Assembly: GCF_963678635.1 (NCBI RefSeq)
Contig: NC_087065.1
Coordinates: 56,696,397-56,760,396, forward strand
Length of the DNA: 64,000 nt
Source of the DNA: Symsagittifera roscoffensis
Lineage: Eukaryota; Xenacoelomorpha; Acoela; Convolutidae
Reading direction: 5' to 3'
The notes under the pieces are model-generated. The model saw nothing but the letters and a program-made list of their open reading frames with translations, searched no databases and was not told where the DNA came from. Shown in pieces: positions 41,767-53,375 of this stretch (within the stretch, counting starts at the first letter, position 1; the number at the start of each line of letters is the position of its first letter). The position numbers and the translations under genes are program-made.

Positions 41767-42174
41767 TCACATTTTCTCGCTTATCAAAAAATAATTAAAA
41801 ATGGAATTGAAACTTTATGGTATGCTTTTCATTTTACTTTCATGTTGAATCTGTCTTTTTGAAGCAACAAATCTGTACTTTGTTTCGAAGCAAAAAAATG
41901 CATTACAATCAATTAGATTATAAATGAATTATAAATCATTGTAAACCGGCTATCATCCATTAATAACCAACAAACATCATTGTTTCATCTTCACATTTTC
42001 TCGCTTATCAAAAAATAATTAAAATTGGATTTGAAACTTTATGGTATGCTTTTCATTTTACTTTCATGTTGAATCTGTCTTTTTGAAGCAATAAATCCGT
42101 ACTTTGTTTCGAAGCAAAAAAAGCCTTACAATCAATTAGATTATAAATTAATTATAAATCATTATCACAATCAT
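41767..42174. repeat. 224-bp tandem repeat, nearly two copies
   Basis: A block starting TCACATTTTCTCGCTTATCA occurs at 41,767 and again at 41,991, with the same following AT-rich sequence (for example TCATGTTGAATCTGTCTTTT). The second copy runs into the 1,436-bp repeat. No gene is seen in 41,589-41,766. Confidence 0.75.
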
Positions 42175-45100
42175 GGTACCAAAAGTAAACTTAAAGTCAA
42201 TTTCAACCAACTGTTAATCTAATTAAATACAATATATGATTTTTATGGTATCATTTGGGCCAATTTTGAGTAACAATAAAATCAGTTAAAATGGATTTTT
42301 TATTTTTGTTCACTTTTTTGATGGCTTTTTGATACAGATTCTATAAAAACTGTTTTCAGATTTGTTCATTCATCAAGGAATAGGAAGAATTTGAATTGAA
42401 CTTATATAGTATGCTATACATTTTTTTTTGTGTTGATGTTTTGCTGAAAAAAAATTCTGAGAATAACTAATCTGTATAATTTATGCAAAAAAAAATGAAA
42501 AAAATGAGTTGTTCTAAGTTGAGTTCATTAAAATGGCAATTACTTAACATAATTGCGCCTAGAACGTTGAAAAGAACGTTGCGCCTAGAGATTTTTTGCG
42601 AAATTTTGCGTTCATTTTTTCGATTAGTTTTTTTGATACAGAATCTATAAAGACTATTTTCAGATTTTTTTCGTTCTTCAAAGAATAGGAAAATATTGAA
42701 ATGAACTTATATGGTATGCGTTACATTTCGTTTTCGTGTTAATGTTTCACCTGAAGTAAAACTCTGAATATAGCCATCCTGTATATTTTCTGCACAAAAA
42801 ATGAGTTGTTCTAATTTGAGTTCATTAATATGGCAATTGGTTAATTTAATTGCGCCTAGAACGTTGAAAAAGATTTTTGGAGAAACTTTGCACTTCTGTT
42901 AAAATTTTGTTTTTAGTGCTGAGGGAGCCCTTAGATTTGCATACCTCAAAAAAGATTCACATTTTTTTCAGGAAAAACAACCACGAGTGATTATTGCTCT
43001 CTGAAACTCCGATGGATAAACTTTTTTACTACAAAATTTTGCTCAGGTTTTGAAACAAAAAGAATAGAAATATCAAGTCAAGTTTTGATAAAAATTATTG
43101 GCTTAAAAAGATCCATGTAAACTGATTTACATTGATTTTTTTAGGTACGAATTTATTTATTTTTTCAATAAAAAATTCAAACATTCCCTTTTAAACCATT
43201 TTGCATACCTAAATGGGCTACTGTTAAACTATTTTGATACAGTATACAATCAGTTGGATAATAAATGATTTATAAATCAAATTAAAAAGGCTATCATCCA
43301 TTATTCATCAGCAAACTTCATCGTTTATTTTCTTTAGTTTTCTTTGTTTTCAATTTTTTTTGTTTCCGATTGATAATTTTTTTTTTCATTTTTTAGCTTT
43401 TTTTCTTATTCGACTTTTTGAAAAAAAAACCATGAAAAATGTTTCAAGCAATGCAAACTCAAAAATCGTCCAAAAACGCCTAAACATGAATTTATACGTA
43501 TTTCTTAAAAATAACCGTACTGACCAAGTGGATTGCAATCACTTTCATGCAGATAATGTAGCAAGGACCTAGAAAAATTGATATGCATCGATTTGAAATC
43601 GACTCTGTTTGGTACCAAAAGTAAACTTAAAGTCAATTTCAACCAACTGTTAATCTAATTAAATACAATATATGATTTTTATGGTATCATTTGGGCCAAT
43701 TTTGAGTAACAATAAAATCAGTTAAAATGGATTTTTTATTTTTGTTCACTTTTTTGATGGCTTTTTGATACAGATTCTATAAAAACTGTTTTCAGATTTG
43801 TTCATTCATCAAGAATAGGAAGAATTTGAATTGAACTTATATAGTATGCTATACATTTTTTTTTGTGTTGATGTTTTGCTGAAAAAAAATTCTGAGAATA
43901 ACTAATCTGTATAATTTATGCAAAAAAAAAATGAAAAAAATGAGTTGTTCTAAGTTGAGTTCATTAAAATGGCAATTACTTAACATAATTGCGCCTAGAA
44001 CGTTGAAAAGAACGTTGCGCCTAGAGATTTTTTGCGAAATTTTGCGTTCATTTTTTCGATTAGTTTTTTTGATACAGAATCTATAAAGACTATTTTCAGA
44101 TTTTTTTCGTTCTTCAAAGAATAGGAAAAATTTGAAATGAACTTATATGGTATGCGTTACATTTCGTTTTCGTGTTAATGTTTCACCTGAAGTAAAACTC
44201 TTAATATAGCTAACCTGTATATTTTCTGCACAAAAAATGAGTTGTTCTAATTTGAGTTCATTAATATGGCAATTGGTTAATTTAATTGCGCCTAGAACGT
44301 TGAAAAAGATTTTTGGAGAAACTTTGCACTTCTGTTAAAATTTTGTTTTTAGTGCTGAGGGAGCCCTTAGATTTGCATACCTCAAAAAAGATTCACATTT
44401 TTTTCAGGAAAAACAACCACGAGTGATTATTGCTCTCTGAAACTCCGATGGATAAACTTTTTTACTACAAAATTTTGCTCAGGTTTTGAAACAAAAAGAA
44501 TAGAAATATCAAGTCAAGTTTTGATAAAAATTATTGGCTTAAAAAGATCCATGTAAACTGATTTACATTGATTTTTTTAGGTACGAATTTATTTATTTTT
44601 TCAATAAAAAATTCAAACATTCCCTTTTAAACCATTTTGCATACCTAAATGGGCTACTGTTAAACTATTTTGATACAGTATACAATCAGTTGGATAATAA
44701 ATGATTTATAAATCAATTTAAAAGGGCTATCATCCATTATTCATCAGCAAACTTCATCGTTTATTTTCTTTAGTTTTCTTTGTTTTCAATTTTTTTTGTT
44801 TCCGATTGATAAGTTTTTTTTCCATTTTTTAGCTTTTTTTCTTATTCGACTTTTTGAAAAAAAAACCATGAAAAATGTTTCAAGCAATGCAAACTCAAAA
44901 ATCGTCCAAAAACGCCTAAACATGAATTTATACGTATTTCTTAAAAGTAACCGTACTGACCAAGTGGATTGCAATCACTTTCATGCAGATAATGTAGCAA
45001 GGACCTAGAAAAATTGATATGCATCGATTTGAAATCGACTCTGTTTGGTACCAAAAGTAAACTTAAAGTCAATTTCAACCAACTGTTAATCTAATTAAAT

Positions 45101-45490
45101 ACAATATATGATTTTTATGGTATCATTTGGGCCAATTTTGAGTAACAATAAAATCAGTTAAAATGGATTTTTTATTTTTGTTCACTTTTTTGATGGCTTT
45201 TTGATACAGATTCTATAAAAACTGTTTTCAGATTTGTTCATTCATCAAGGAATAGGAAGAATTTGAATTGAACTTATATAGTATGCTATACATTTTTTTT
45301 TGTGTTGATGTTTTGCTGAAAAAAAATTCTGAGAATAACTAATCTGTATAATTTATGCAAAAAAAAATGAAAAAAATGAATTGTTCTAAGTTGAGTTCAT
45401 TAAAATGGCAATTACTTAACATAATTGCGCCTAGAACGTTGAAAAGAACGTTGCGCCTAGAGATTTTTTGCGAAATTTTGCACTTCTGAT
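42175..45490. repeat. 1,436-bp tandem repeat, about 2.3 copies
   Basis: GGTACCAAAAGTAAACTTAA begins at 42,175, 43,611 and 45,047, giving exact 1,436-bp spacing twice. The third copy breaks off near 45,490. The copies are nearly identical, including a 70-codon frame at 43,360-43,572 and 44,796-45,008 that I regard as non-coding. Inside each unit a shorter AT-rich motif, GCGCCTAGAACGTTGAAAA, recurs. Confidence 0.85.
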
Positions 45491-46229
45491 AAAATTTTAT
45501 TTTTAATACCTCGGGAGCCGTTATTTTTGCAAACGTGAAAAAAAGAATCCCTTCATCACAATTTTTTTTTCAAAAAAAAGCTCCTCGAGTGATTATTATT
45601 CTCTGTAATTCCGATGGAAATAATTTTTGCAAAAGTTTGCTGACGTTTTGAAACGAAAAGAATAGGAAAATAATAAGTCAAACTTTGATAGAATTCAGGG
45701 CTGTGAACAAACCCGTGTAAACTGATTTAAATCAATTTTTTAGGTAATGAATTTAATTGTTTTTCAGTCAAAAAATCCAATCAGTCTCTTTTTAATTGAT
45801 TTGCGTATCTAAATGGGCTACGATTAATATATTTTGATATTGTATAATATCTCTAAAACATGGTTTAAATCGATTCCAATCTCATGTTTGTCAGTGCGGG
45901 TTACTAGGTTGAGCCAACGTCTCTCCAGGGTACTGGCTGTCTAGCCGATAGAACATAGGCCGAAAAAGTATCTTAATGGGTTAACGCCGAAATTATGTAG
46001 ATGGTATAATAAAACGTCTTTGGTTTTCGGTCTATATTTGGAGCGTTTTGATTTTGGGGGCAACACTTACTGGAACCTCATTTTCCCAGTAAATACACCT
46101 CTACTGGGACTTAGTCACATTAACCTTCACTGAGACTGACCTTTACTGGGATCGATCCAACCAGCTTCTCGGAAAGTTTACTCTCAATTTTTATGGATTG
46201 ATTGTAAGGGATCTTTGTTTTTTAAATTA
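45491..46229. other. Non-coding sequence right of the tandem repeat
   Basis: AT-rich to about 45,860, then a more balanced stretch with repeated (T)TACTGGGA(C/T) motifs near 46,070-46,160. This may be the edge of an unrecognised transposon. No gene is visible. Confidence 0.4.
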
Positions 46230-46762
46230 AAACAAGACTACTCGTATCAGGGCGAAGCCCTGAATGTTCCGACTGCCTTTTAAGGTTTATGGAGCAGTAA
46301 TAACATTAAAAAAATCAATGAAATAAAACAAAATAAAAAATTTTTTTTTCTAAAATTTGACATTTTCAACGAAAATCATCCCCCGACACGCCATACAAAG
46401 TACAAAAGGATAAATTTCGCTCCTTGTAACAAACCAACTATGGCAAATAAGCTTCTTTTAACCAATTTGGAACGATTTCTAAGACGGATTAACTCTCCGC
46501 TTACGCGTTAATAGCGCGAAATATATCGCGCGTTAATTGTCCCAAATTGGCCAAAATGGCAATCTTTAAACCCCCGTAACTTTACCAAAAATGATCACAG
46601 GTAAAATATCTTTTCAAATTTGAGCTCAGGACAACAATACTTTTCGAATGATGTAAAAAAATTCCGTCAAAAATGGTTAGTTAAAAAGTCGAAATTTGTC
46701 TGAAGAAAAAAAAACCGAGCACAAATATTCCGTTACTTTCGTATCGAAAGTCGGAACAATAA
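46230..46762 (-). repeat. R1 family, near-complete copy
   Basis: On the plus strand it begins with a hairpin, CAGGGCGAAGCCCTG (46,248-46,262), followed by TGTTCCGACTGCC. It ends with a second perfect hairpin, ACTTTCGTATCGAAAGT (46,735-46,751), then CGGAACAA. The interior has the R1 blocks, including AATTAACGCGCG and TTTCGCGCTATTAACGCG in the reverse sense. Confidence 0.85.
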
Positions 46763-46899
46763 TTATAATCTTCTATCAAAACTCATCGTATATCGGTGTG
46801 AATGTTCAGTCTGCGTTTTTAGGGCAATTCAACAGTTTTTTTGCTAGAAAATGACGAAAGAAATTAAAAACAAACTTAAAAATTTTGTTGGGATGTAAT

Positions 46900-47165
46900 T
46901 AGCGCCCAATATTTTAACAACAAGACCAAATAACTTGCCTAAATTCAACTTGGAACTCATTAATCTGCCGCTCACATGTGTTAGAAGAACAAAATGTATA
47001 TCGCGTGTTATTTATTCAAACCCCCATAACTTAACAAAAAATGGTCACAAGTGAAATATCTTTTGTATTTGAGCTCGGGACAGCAATCTTCGGATGGTTT
47101 AAATAAAATTCTGTCTTAAATACTTTGTTAAACATTCAAAAATTGACTGAATATAAAAGTCGGAA
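46900..47165 (-). repeat. R1 family, partial copy
   Basis: It keeps the central R1 blocks (AACTCATTAATCTGCCGCTC, CCCCCATAACTTAAC, GAGCTCGGGACAGCAAT) without hairpin ends. Confidence 0.7.
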
Positions 47166-47287
47166 CAAAACAACCACCTCAAGCATAATTGTTCCGCACT
47201 TTTTTTTCAAAAAGTCTGAAAAAAGTCCGTTTTTATGTTTTCATGGGTCTTGATAATCGATTACATGAGCTAAATTGTTTATCGTTT

Positions 47288-47800
47288 TAATTGTTCCGAC
47301 TTTCGAAGAAAATGGAATATTTATGCTCGGTGTGGTTGTTTTAGTCAGTTAATTTTCGCCGATCGAAATAAAAATTTTCAACAAATTTTTTATACCCCAT
47401 TGAAGATATCGACTTTCTGAATTCAAATGTAAAAAAAAAACATTTTACCTCCAATTATTTATGCAAAACTCTGGGGGTTTGAAAATTGCCAAATTGGCCA
47501 TGTTCTGAACTAAGTTAAGCGCAATTTAAAGAATTTATTCATTTTGCTGAGAGCGTAACGCGAATTATTTATGCGTAGCGAATTATGCGTAGCGAATCGT
47601 TCCAAATCGAATTGAAGCTAGCTAATCTGATCGGTCGTATTAAATTCATACGCCTCAACATTCATACTTTGATATCGTCCAGAACTTCGTCCAGATATTT
47701 ACAGGTTTTCAATATTTTCTATTCCCAAAAACTATTCGATATGGATTAAAGGACAGTCGGAAAATTCAGGGCTTTGCTCTGATATACGAGCAGTCTTGTT
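47288..47800 (+). repeat. R1 family, divergent full-length copy
   Basis: It starts TTGTTCCGACTTTCG and ends with CAGTCGGAAAATTCAGGGCT and ACGAGCAGTCTTG. Central R1 blocks are present. The remaining bases to 48,244 hold no gene apart from the upstream region of the PAN protein. Confidence 0.75.
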
Positions 47801-48244
47801 CATTATAATCGATAAATTTCCATGAAACTCCAGTGCTGAGCACAATTTGGTGTGTGCGTCTCTGAAATCCAGAGACAAGTCTTTGAACATAGTTAAATTT
47901 TTGTCGGAACGATCAAAGAAATAAACGAAAGAACAAAGGAAGATCAAAAAGGCGTCTTTGTTAAAGAATCCGCTTATAATTCACAAAATACACAGTTTGG
48001 TCTGTTCCTGTCGTTGGTTTTAATTTACAACGGAAATCGTAACATTGGAATACGGAACTCTGATGACCTGATTGAGCCTGTAAATTATTCAATGAACCGA
48101 ATTAAATTGAAATTTTGCGGAAGAGAATACATCTGGTATCCATAGTTGTTTGTTGTTTGTTTATACCAAAGTTGGACGTAATGGCAACAAAAAAAAGGTT
48201 TCCAAAAAGAAATATTGAAATAGAAAATTGAGGGAGAACTTAAA

Positions 48245-49471
48245 ATGGGCCAAAATATTTTTCATTTATGGGCCGTAATTCACATGACATTTGTACTCTT
48301 GGTAAAAGGTCAAATTAACTCAGACCGCCTGGTTTATATCGAGGGTTTGCCCGTCGACCACAGAGATGGTCTGACAGTGTCTAACAAATTCATGTATCCC
48401 GACGAATGCAATCAATACTGTGTAAACACTGATGGTTGTGAATCATTCAGCTGGAACTCGCAAAACAGCGAATGTCGTTATTACTCTTGGCCTCTGGACC
48501 CAGAAAATTTTTCGAAGGTGCCTCGAACATACTGGTATGTGAAAAACTTCAGAGAAATTCGATATATTTTTGGAGCTGATTCAATTAAGATGAACATAGT
48601 TAATAACTATTTGGAGCAGGAGCCACGAAGTTTAGAAACGACTAGCGGAACTACAAGTCTGACTTCAAGCTACACGACAAGTCTCACGACTCAAGGAATC
48701 ACGTCGCAAACGACAACAAGCGCGACAACAAGCGCGACTACAAGCGCGACTACAAGTTCCACAAGCAGTCCGACAACTAGTTCAACTACAAGTTCCACAA
48801 GCAGTCCGACAACTAGTTCAACTACAAGTTCGACAAGCAGTCCGACAACTAGTTCAACTACAAGTTCGACAAGCAGTCCGACAACTAGTTCAACTACAAG
48901 TTCGACAAGCAGTCCGACAACTAGTTCAACTACAAGTTCGACAAGCAGTCCGACAACAAGCTCTATTACAAGTTCGACAAGCAGTCCGACAACAAGCTCA
49001 ACTACAAGTTCGACAAGCAGTCCGACAACTAGTTCAACTACAAGTTCGACAAGCAGTCCGACAACAAGCTCAACTACAAGTTCGACAAGCAGTCCGACAA
49101 CAAGCTCAACTACAAGTTCGACAAGCAGTCCGACAAATAGTTCAACTACAAGTTCGACAAGCAGCTCGACAACTAGTTCAACTACAAGTTCGACAAGCAG
49201 TCCGACAACTAGTTCAACTACAAGTTCGACAAGCAGTCCGACAACAAGCTCAACTACAAGTTCGACAAGCAGTCCGACAACAAGCTCAACTACAAGTTCG
49301 ACAAGCAGTCCGACAACAAGCTCAACTACAAGTTCGACAAGCAGTCCGACAATAAGCTCAACTACAAGTTCGACAAGCAGTCCGACAACAAGCTCAACTA
49401 CAAGTTCGACGGATCCCGTTGCTTGCCAGCGTGGAAACTCTTGCAATGCCCCAGGCCGCGGTAATGGTTAG
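48245..49471 (+). CDS. Secreted PAN/Apple-domain protein with Thr/Ser-rich mucin-like repeats
   Basis: The ATG lies in a good context (AAAATGG). Residues 1-22 (FHLWAVIHMTFVLLVKG) form a signal peptide. Residues 25-100 are PAN/Apple-like, with cysteines in C-x3-C-x5-C-x11-C spacing (ECNQYC, DGCESFSW, ECRYYSW). Residues 140-390 are 12-residue repeats of the type TTSSTSSPTTSS, a likely target for heavy O-glycosylation. A short Cys tail (ACQRGNSC) precedes the stop. PAN domains bind proteins or glycans, so an extracellular mucus, matrix or surface role is likely. The repeat motif reappears after the stop (about 49,495-49,531), suggesting a shifted or additional exon. Confidence 0.75.
   Translation: MGQNIFHLWAVIHMTFVLLVKGQINSDRLVYIEGLPVDHRDGLTVSNKFMYPDECNQYCVNTDGCESFSWNSQNSECRYYSWPLDPENFSKVPRTYWYVKNFREIRYIFGADSIKMNIVNNYLEQEPRSLETTSGTTSLTSSYTTSLTTQGITSQTTTSATTSATTSATTSSTSSPTTSSTTSSTSSPTTSSTTSSTSSPTTSSTTSSTSSPTTSSTTSSTSSPTTSSTTSSTSSPTTSSITSSTSSPTTSSTTSSTSSPTTSSTTSSTSSPTTSSTTSSTSSPTTSSTTSSTSSPTNSSTTSSTSSSTTSSTTSSTSSPTTSSTTSSTSSPTTSSTTSSTSSPTTSSTTSSTSSPTTSSTTSSTSSPTISSTTSSTSSPTTSSTTSSTDPVACQRGNSCNAPGRGNG
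48741..49410 (+). repeat. 36-bp minisatellite inside the PAN-mucin gene
   Basis: About 18 copies of a 36-bp unit containing AGTTCGACAAGCAGTCCGAC and ACTAGTTCAACTACA, with alternation between ACTAGTTCA and ACAAGCTCA variants. It keeps frame throughout. Confidence 0.9.
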
Positions 49472-49795
49472 GTCTTGCTCAAGTGTGGCAAGCCGACAAC
49501 AAGCTCAACTACAAGTTCGACAAGCAGTCCGAAAGCTGAATTTCGAAAACTTCATTTTGATTTTCCGATCGGTCCTGATGCAATACAATAACTCTATTTT
49601 CCAAATTCTTCCGCACCGCCCCCGTCAAATCTCTTTTGATCAATTCTCGTTTTGTCTTATTTCCATCTCACGCGCACACGCAAAAATGTTTTTCTTAATA
49701 GTTTGAATCTATTAGATCATATCAAGAATTACATGGGACATTACATATTATTTGTTAATATCTATTTTTGCAGTTTGTTTGTGTTTCATTAGTTT
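49472..49795 (+). other. Downstream flank of the PAN-mucin gene
   Basis: It starts with a short return of the minisatellite motif near 49,495-49,531, then AT-rich sequence without gene evidence. Confidence 0.4.
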
Positions 49796-50062
49796 CCCGG
49801 GTCGAGATCCCGCTCAAAAACCGCTCAAGATTTGAGCGGTTTGAGCGGTTTTCCAGCAAGATTTGAGCGGTTTGAGCGGTTTGGGCGGTGTGGGCGGTTT
49901 TTTTTGGAAAAACCGCTCAAACCGCTCAAATCTTGCTTAAAAAACCGCTCAAAAACCGCTCATTTCTTGCGGTGATTTTTGAACGGTTTTTCAAGCAAGA
50001 TTTGAGCGGTTTTTGAGCGGTTTTTGAGCGGTTTTTGAGCGGTCTTCCCGGGTCGAGGTCCC
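49796..50062. repeat. GAGCGGTTT foldback array 1
   Basis: About 20 copies of GAGCGGTTT or its complement AAACCGCTC, arranged in both orientations so the region can fold on itself. Near-identical flanks, CCCGGGTCGAGATCC (49,796) and CCCGGGTCGAGGTCC (50,047), bracket it. Confidence 0.85.
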
Positions 50063-50251
50063 AGACTCAACATTTCTCTTCTCTGCAAAACTCGAACGAA
50101 CACGTTCATCCAGGGGCGACCAATATGTAGTAATTTTCCAAAAAGTGCCCAAAAACAGCAATAAAAATCCTGACAGTACATTTGTTGTGCATGTCTAAAA
50201 CATTGAACATACTCAGTAGAACAAATACAGCGAATATTAAGCTTCCAGCAA

Positions 50252-50324
50252 GTCCGCATAGACTAACGGATAAGGCGTCTGACTTCGAATCAGAAGATTG
50301 CGGGTTCGAATCCCTCTGTGGTCG
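50252..50324 (+). tRNA. tRNA-Arg (anticodon TCG)
   Basis: 73 bp. The anticodon stem TCTGA/TCAGA is perfect around loop CTTCGAA, with anticodon TCG at 50,285-50,287. The B box GGTTCGAATCC and D-arm segment are canonical. A TTTTT run follows as a Pol III terminator. The acceptor stem has a T-T mismatch and a G-T pair, and the T-stem has one C-T mismatch. It may be slightly degenerate, but it has no CCA and no SINE tail. Confidence 0.85.
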
Positions 50325-50334
50325 ACTTTTTATT

Positions 50335-50495
50335 AGATAAACCGCTCAAAACCGTTCAAATCTTGCGCGGTTTTTGAGCGGTTTTTTTAGACAAACCGTT
50401 CAAAAACCGCTCAAACCGCTCATTTTGAAGCAAGATTTTGAGCGTAATTGTCTAAAAAAACCGCTCAAACCGCTCAAATCGTGCTTCAAATTAGG
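50335..50495. repeat. GAGCGGTTT foldback array 2
   Basis: A second block of AAACCGCTC/GAGCGGTTT units in both orientations begins 10 bp after the tRNA gene. The tRNA therefore sits between two arrays of the same unit. Confidence 0.8.
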
Positions 50496-50733
50496 TGAAA
50501 AATCTCGACTCGGGTTATGTTAATACACGGGCAATATAAGGTTTATCACTCTCTCCGACTTTTTTCATCCTCATAATTTCATAGCTAGTTCTCATCGGTG
50601 ATCAAGTTAATATCCTCTCCCCTTAATAGACCAAGTTAAGATCCTCCACCCCAGCGCTTAAATTAAATTAAATTTGCTAAGCGCTGCATGTAAAATGCTC
50701 GATTCTGATTGGCTGAAAATTCCCAAGTTAGAA

Positions 50734-50787
50734 CCAAGTTAACATCCTCCCCCCTAAACGTGTTTAGGGGGGAGGATGTTAACTTGG
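50734..50787. repeat. Perfect 54-bp palindrome
   Basis: Two 26-bp perfect arms (CCAAGTTAACATCCTCC... and its complement) flank a 2-base GT centre. Related direct copies of CAAGTTAA(N)ATCCTC occur at about 50,605 and 50,633. The stem contains a run of six C/G. Confidence 0.95.
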
Positions 50788-52919
50788 CCGCTCCTCGGTA
50801 CCAAAATGATAAATCAAACCCATTTGTACGAAAATAAAAAATCGATCGAGTTAGTACCAAAAATATTCAATTATCCAAAGACTACTAAACCGACTATTTT
50901 AAGCTCTTGGCTTAAGGTCGCCGGTGGGTACGCTACGCGCGCGTCGCCGCCTTGCGGCGATAACGGGCTCTAACTTTCGTAAAGAGTCCTACCCTCTGTT
51001 GGCAAGCTCGCAATACGTTGGCGCGACTGCGGCTGTCATTATTCTGCTGCTTAGTTTTCTTCTACTTGAACAGTACAAAATTATTGTAGTATTTCGTTGG
51101 CTCACAATTCGACCAATCAGAAATCGAGTTGAATAACTTTGGTACAAATGGGACCGATTTTTCGTTTTGGTACAAATGAACGTTGGTACAAATGGGACTT
51201 CACCGTGCTCCTCTCCATTCGTCATAATATTTATTTTTTGATGACAAGGCAAAACTTCATTCTTCGGCAACAAATGGATCAAGGCGCCGTGTCGAAAATT
51301 CAGACGGAGAAAATTTCACCATCGAAAACGATAAAAATGACACTGTTCATGATTCTCTCCCTCTTAATTTACACTGTACGATATTTAGATTGAATTGACT
51401 ATTTTTAGTGATTATTCGTCAAGGTAGCTACGATACACACTTTAGCGGGTTTAGGAGGGGTCTGAGGGGTGGTGGGTTTCCTCCTCTGGGAGGTCCTCTG
51501 TAGGAATTTGACCCCCCGACTACCAAAAGGGTTCCCCTTTAGGTACTTTTTACGCTTACGAATAGCAATCGTTATCAAATCGGAATACAGAATTTTTTTT
51601 GGTTTAACTTGTTTAACAAAATCACTTGCATCACTAGACTTCTTTCACGTGCACCATTCACGTGCTATCATGCTCAAATTCTTCAAAATTTAAAGTGAAC
51701 TATCGGTCCACCGCTACTACCGACAGAATTTTTAAGAATTTGTATCAGTACTCTGATATTGATAATTGGCTTCTCAAGCAAACCCAGGCAGGTCTACTTT
51801 TTAAGTCGAAATATTCCGTTTTAAGAAAGTTTTTGGCCTATCTTTTGTCTGATTATGTTTTAACGGCTTAGTTGCCGCATGACTGATTTTTCTTGTTTTA
51901 CAAAATAGTTAAGTCTTATGATAGCTTGGCTGAACTCCAACTCAAATTATCCTAAATTTTCAGGCATGCAAAGATCTATTGTTCGAATCTGGCCCGAACC
52001 TATTTCTTATAAAAAAGGAAATTTTCCGTTGCAAAAATTATCGACATGCGTGTCTGCTAGTGTTTGGTCGGTTAGTTTTTTCATATATTTTTGCTGGTTT
52101 TTAAATAATTTTTGTTGTTATAGTTGAAAGAGTTATGTTTTGTGACTGTAATTTGAAAGCTTGTTAACTTTGCAACCTACCTTTTTTGCTTTTTTGGCCT
52201 GAAAACTTTGTTTGCTTCAATTGTTTCGACTTATGATTCATCAAGTAGGTGACCTAATAGCGAAAGTTTGAAAAATTAAATTTTTCATGCTTTGTGTTTT
52301 CGGAGGCAGAGGAGCGTAAAAGTTTAGATTTTGAGAACCTACAAAAGTTTTTCAATTGAAAACAATTAAGCTCATGAAAGGTCTAATCAACTTTTGTCGA
52401 CTCAGTTGCCGCTCAATTTTTGTATCTAAATACCTTTTAAACACCAGTTATTGTGTTTGTAGACGTGTTTTTGTCTATTTGAACATCATTTGAGTCAAAT
52501 TTCTGAAGTTTTTGTAGCTGTGGTTTTCTCCAAATTTCGGTCTTTTTTTCGACAAAAAGGCTTTTGTTTCATTTTTCCTCTGCTAGCTTGCATTGCTATG
52601 TCTGTGTAGTATCGCAAGTGGTGCGAAGCTCCTCTTCACCTGTGTGTTAATGAACTCCATTTTTGGCCGGCTGGCCCCATAGTTTTTCTATAGGCGCTGT
52701 CGCAAACCAACAATTAATTAGGTTTCCTGGGTTGACTTCAATGTAATAACAATTCTCTACTATAAAATGCCTCACAAATTTCAAAAGTGATCAAAAATTT
52801 GCTTATTACTTTTTTTTTAAAAACTGTGCTCGAAAAACTTTAGAAAATAACGTGCAATGAAAACTGTTATATTTTGTCTATAACAATTTGCAGTTTTCAA
52901 CATTCACAAAAAATTTTAG
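50788..52919. other. Non-coding sequence, no gene supported
   Basis: It includes a short GC-rich stretch (50,925-50,970). An inverted pair (about 50,697-50,715 and 51,109-51,130; CGATTCTGATTGGCTG against CCAATCAGAAATCG) suggests that the palindrome region lies inside a small foldback element. The rest is AT-rich with short frames and no recognised domain. Confidence 0.4.
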
Positions 52920-52927
52920 GTGGTACA

Positions 52928-53366
52928 CAGGGGCGGATCTAGGGATCTAGGATTTTCTCGATGGGGGGCGGATTTTCAAAAATTTTCAAAAATTTTATCT
53001 CGACCTTATTTTTTTTTAGCTCAGCCGAATTGATTTTCCGAGCCTTCCCAAAGCACTAAAAAGGCGCTGTTTTGGTAAAATTTTCTGCGCCGCAGGCAAA
53101 AGTTTGAAAAACAGGCCAAAAAAGGCTTTTTAGGCAGTTTTTAGAAAATTTTGACCAAAAAAGTTTAAGTTTCGTTTTTTTGGCGCGCGCTTTCCCCTTA
53201 AAGTAATTATATATTGGCGCCGAGGGCGCCTTTAGAAAATTTTTAGGGTCCGTCACCAAATATGGATATTTCAAAATAGTACAAAGGGGGGACCCTTTGG
53301 GTCGGCAGGGGGTCGAATCCCCGAGGAGGCGGCGTCCGCCCCCTGCCCCCCCTAAACCCGTCCCTG
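52928..53366 (+). mobile_element. hAT-like MITE, copy 1
   Basis: Terminal sequences are CAGGGGCGGATCTAGG and, inverted, the end TAAACCCGTCCCTG. Flanks GTGGTACA (52,920-52,927) and GGGGTACA (53,367-53,374) agree at 7 of 8 bases, the duplication length of hAT elements. It has no transposase. The interior carries a G-rich tract and GGGTCGGCAGGGGGTCGAAT. Confidence 0.7.
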
Positions 53367-53375
53367 GGGGTACAC

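Noticed and set aside
43360-45008. Repeated 70-codon frame (43,360 and 44,796)
   Set aside because: It recurs only because it lies in the 1,436-bp tandem unit. Composition is that of AT-rich non-coding DNA.
48691-49446. Minus-strand 251-codon frame rich in VELVVGLL
   Set aside because: It is the complement of the in-frame Thr/Ser minisatellite of the PAN-mucin gene and has the period of that repeat.
50252-50324. tRNA-derived SINE
   Set aside because: There is no tRNA-unrelated body or A-rich tail attached, and a Pol III terminator follows at once. A tRNA gene is simpler despite two stem mismatches.
49796-50495. Possible CRISPR-like array
   Set aside because: The units are 9 bp, occur in both orientations and have no constant spacers. 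The genome is eukaryotic.
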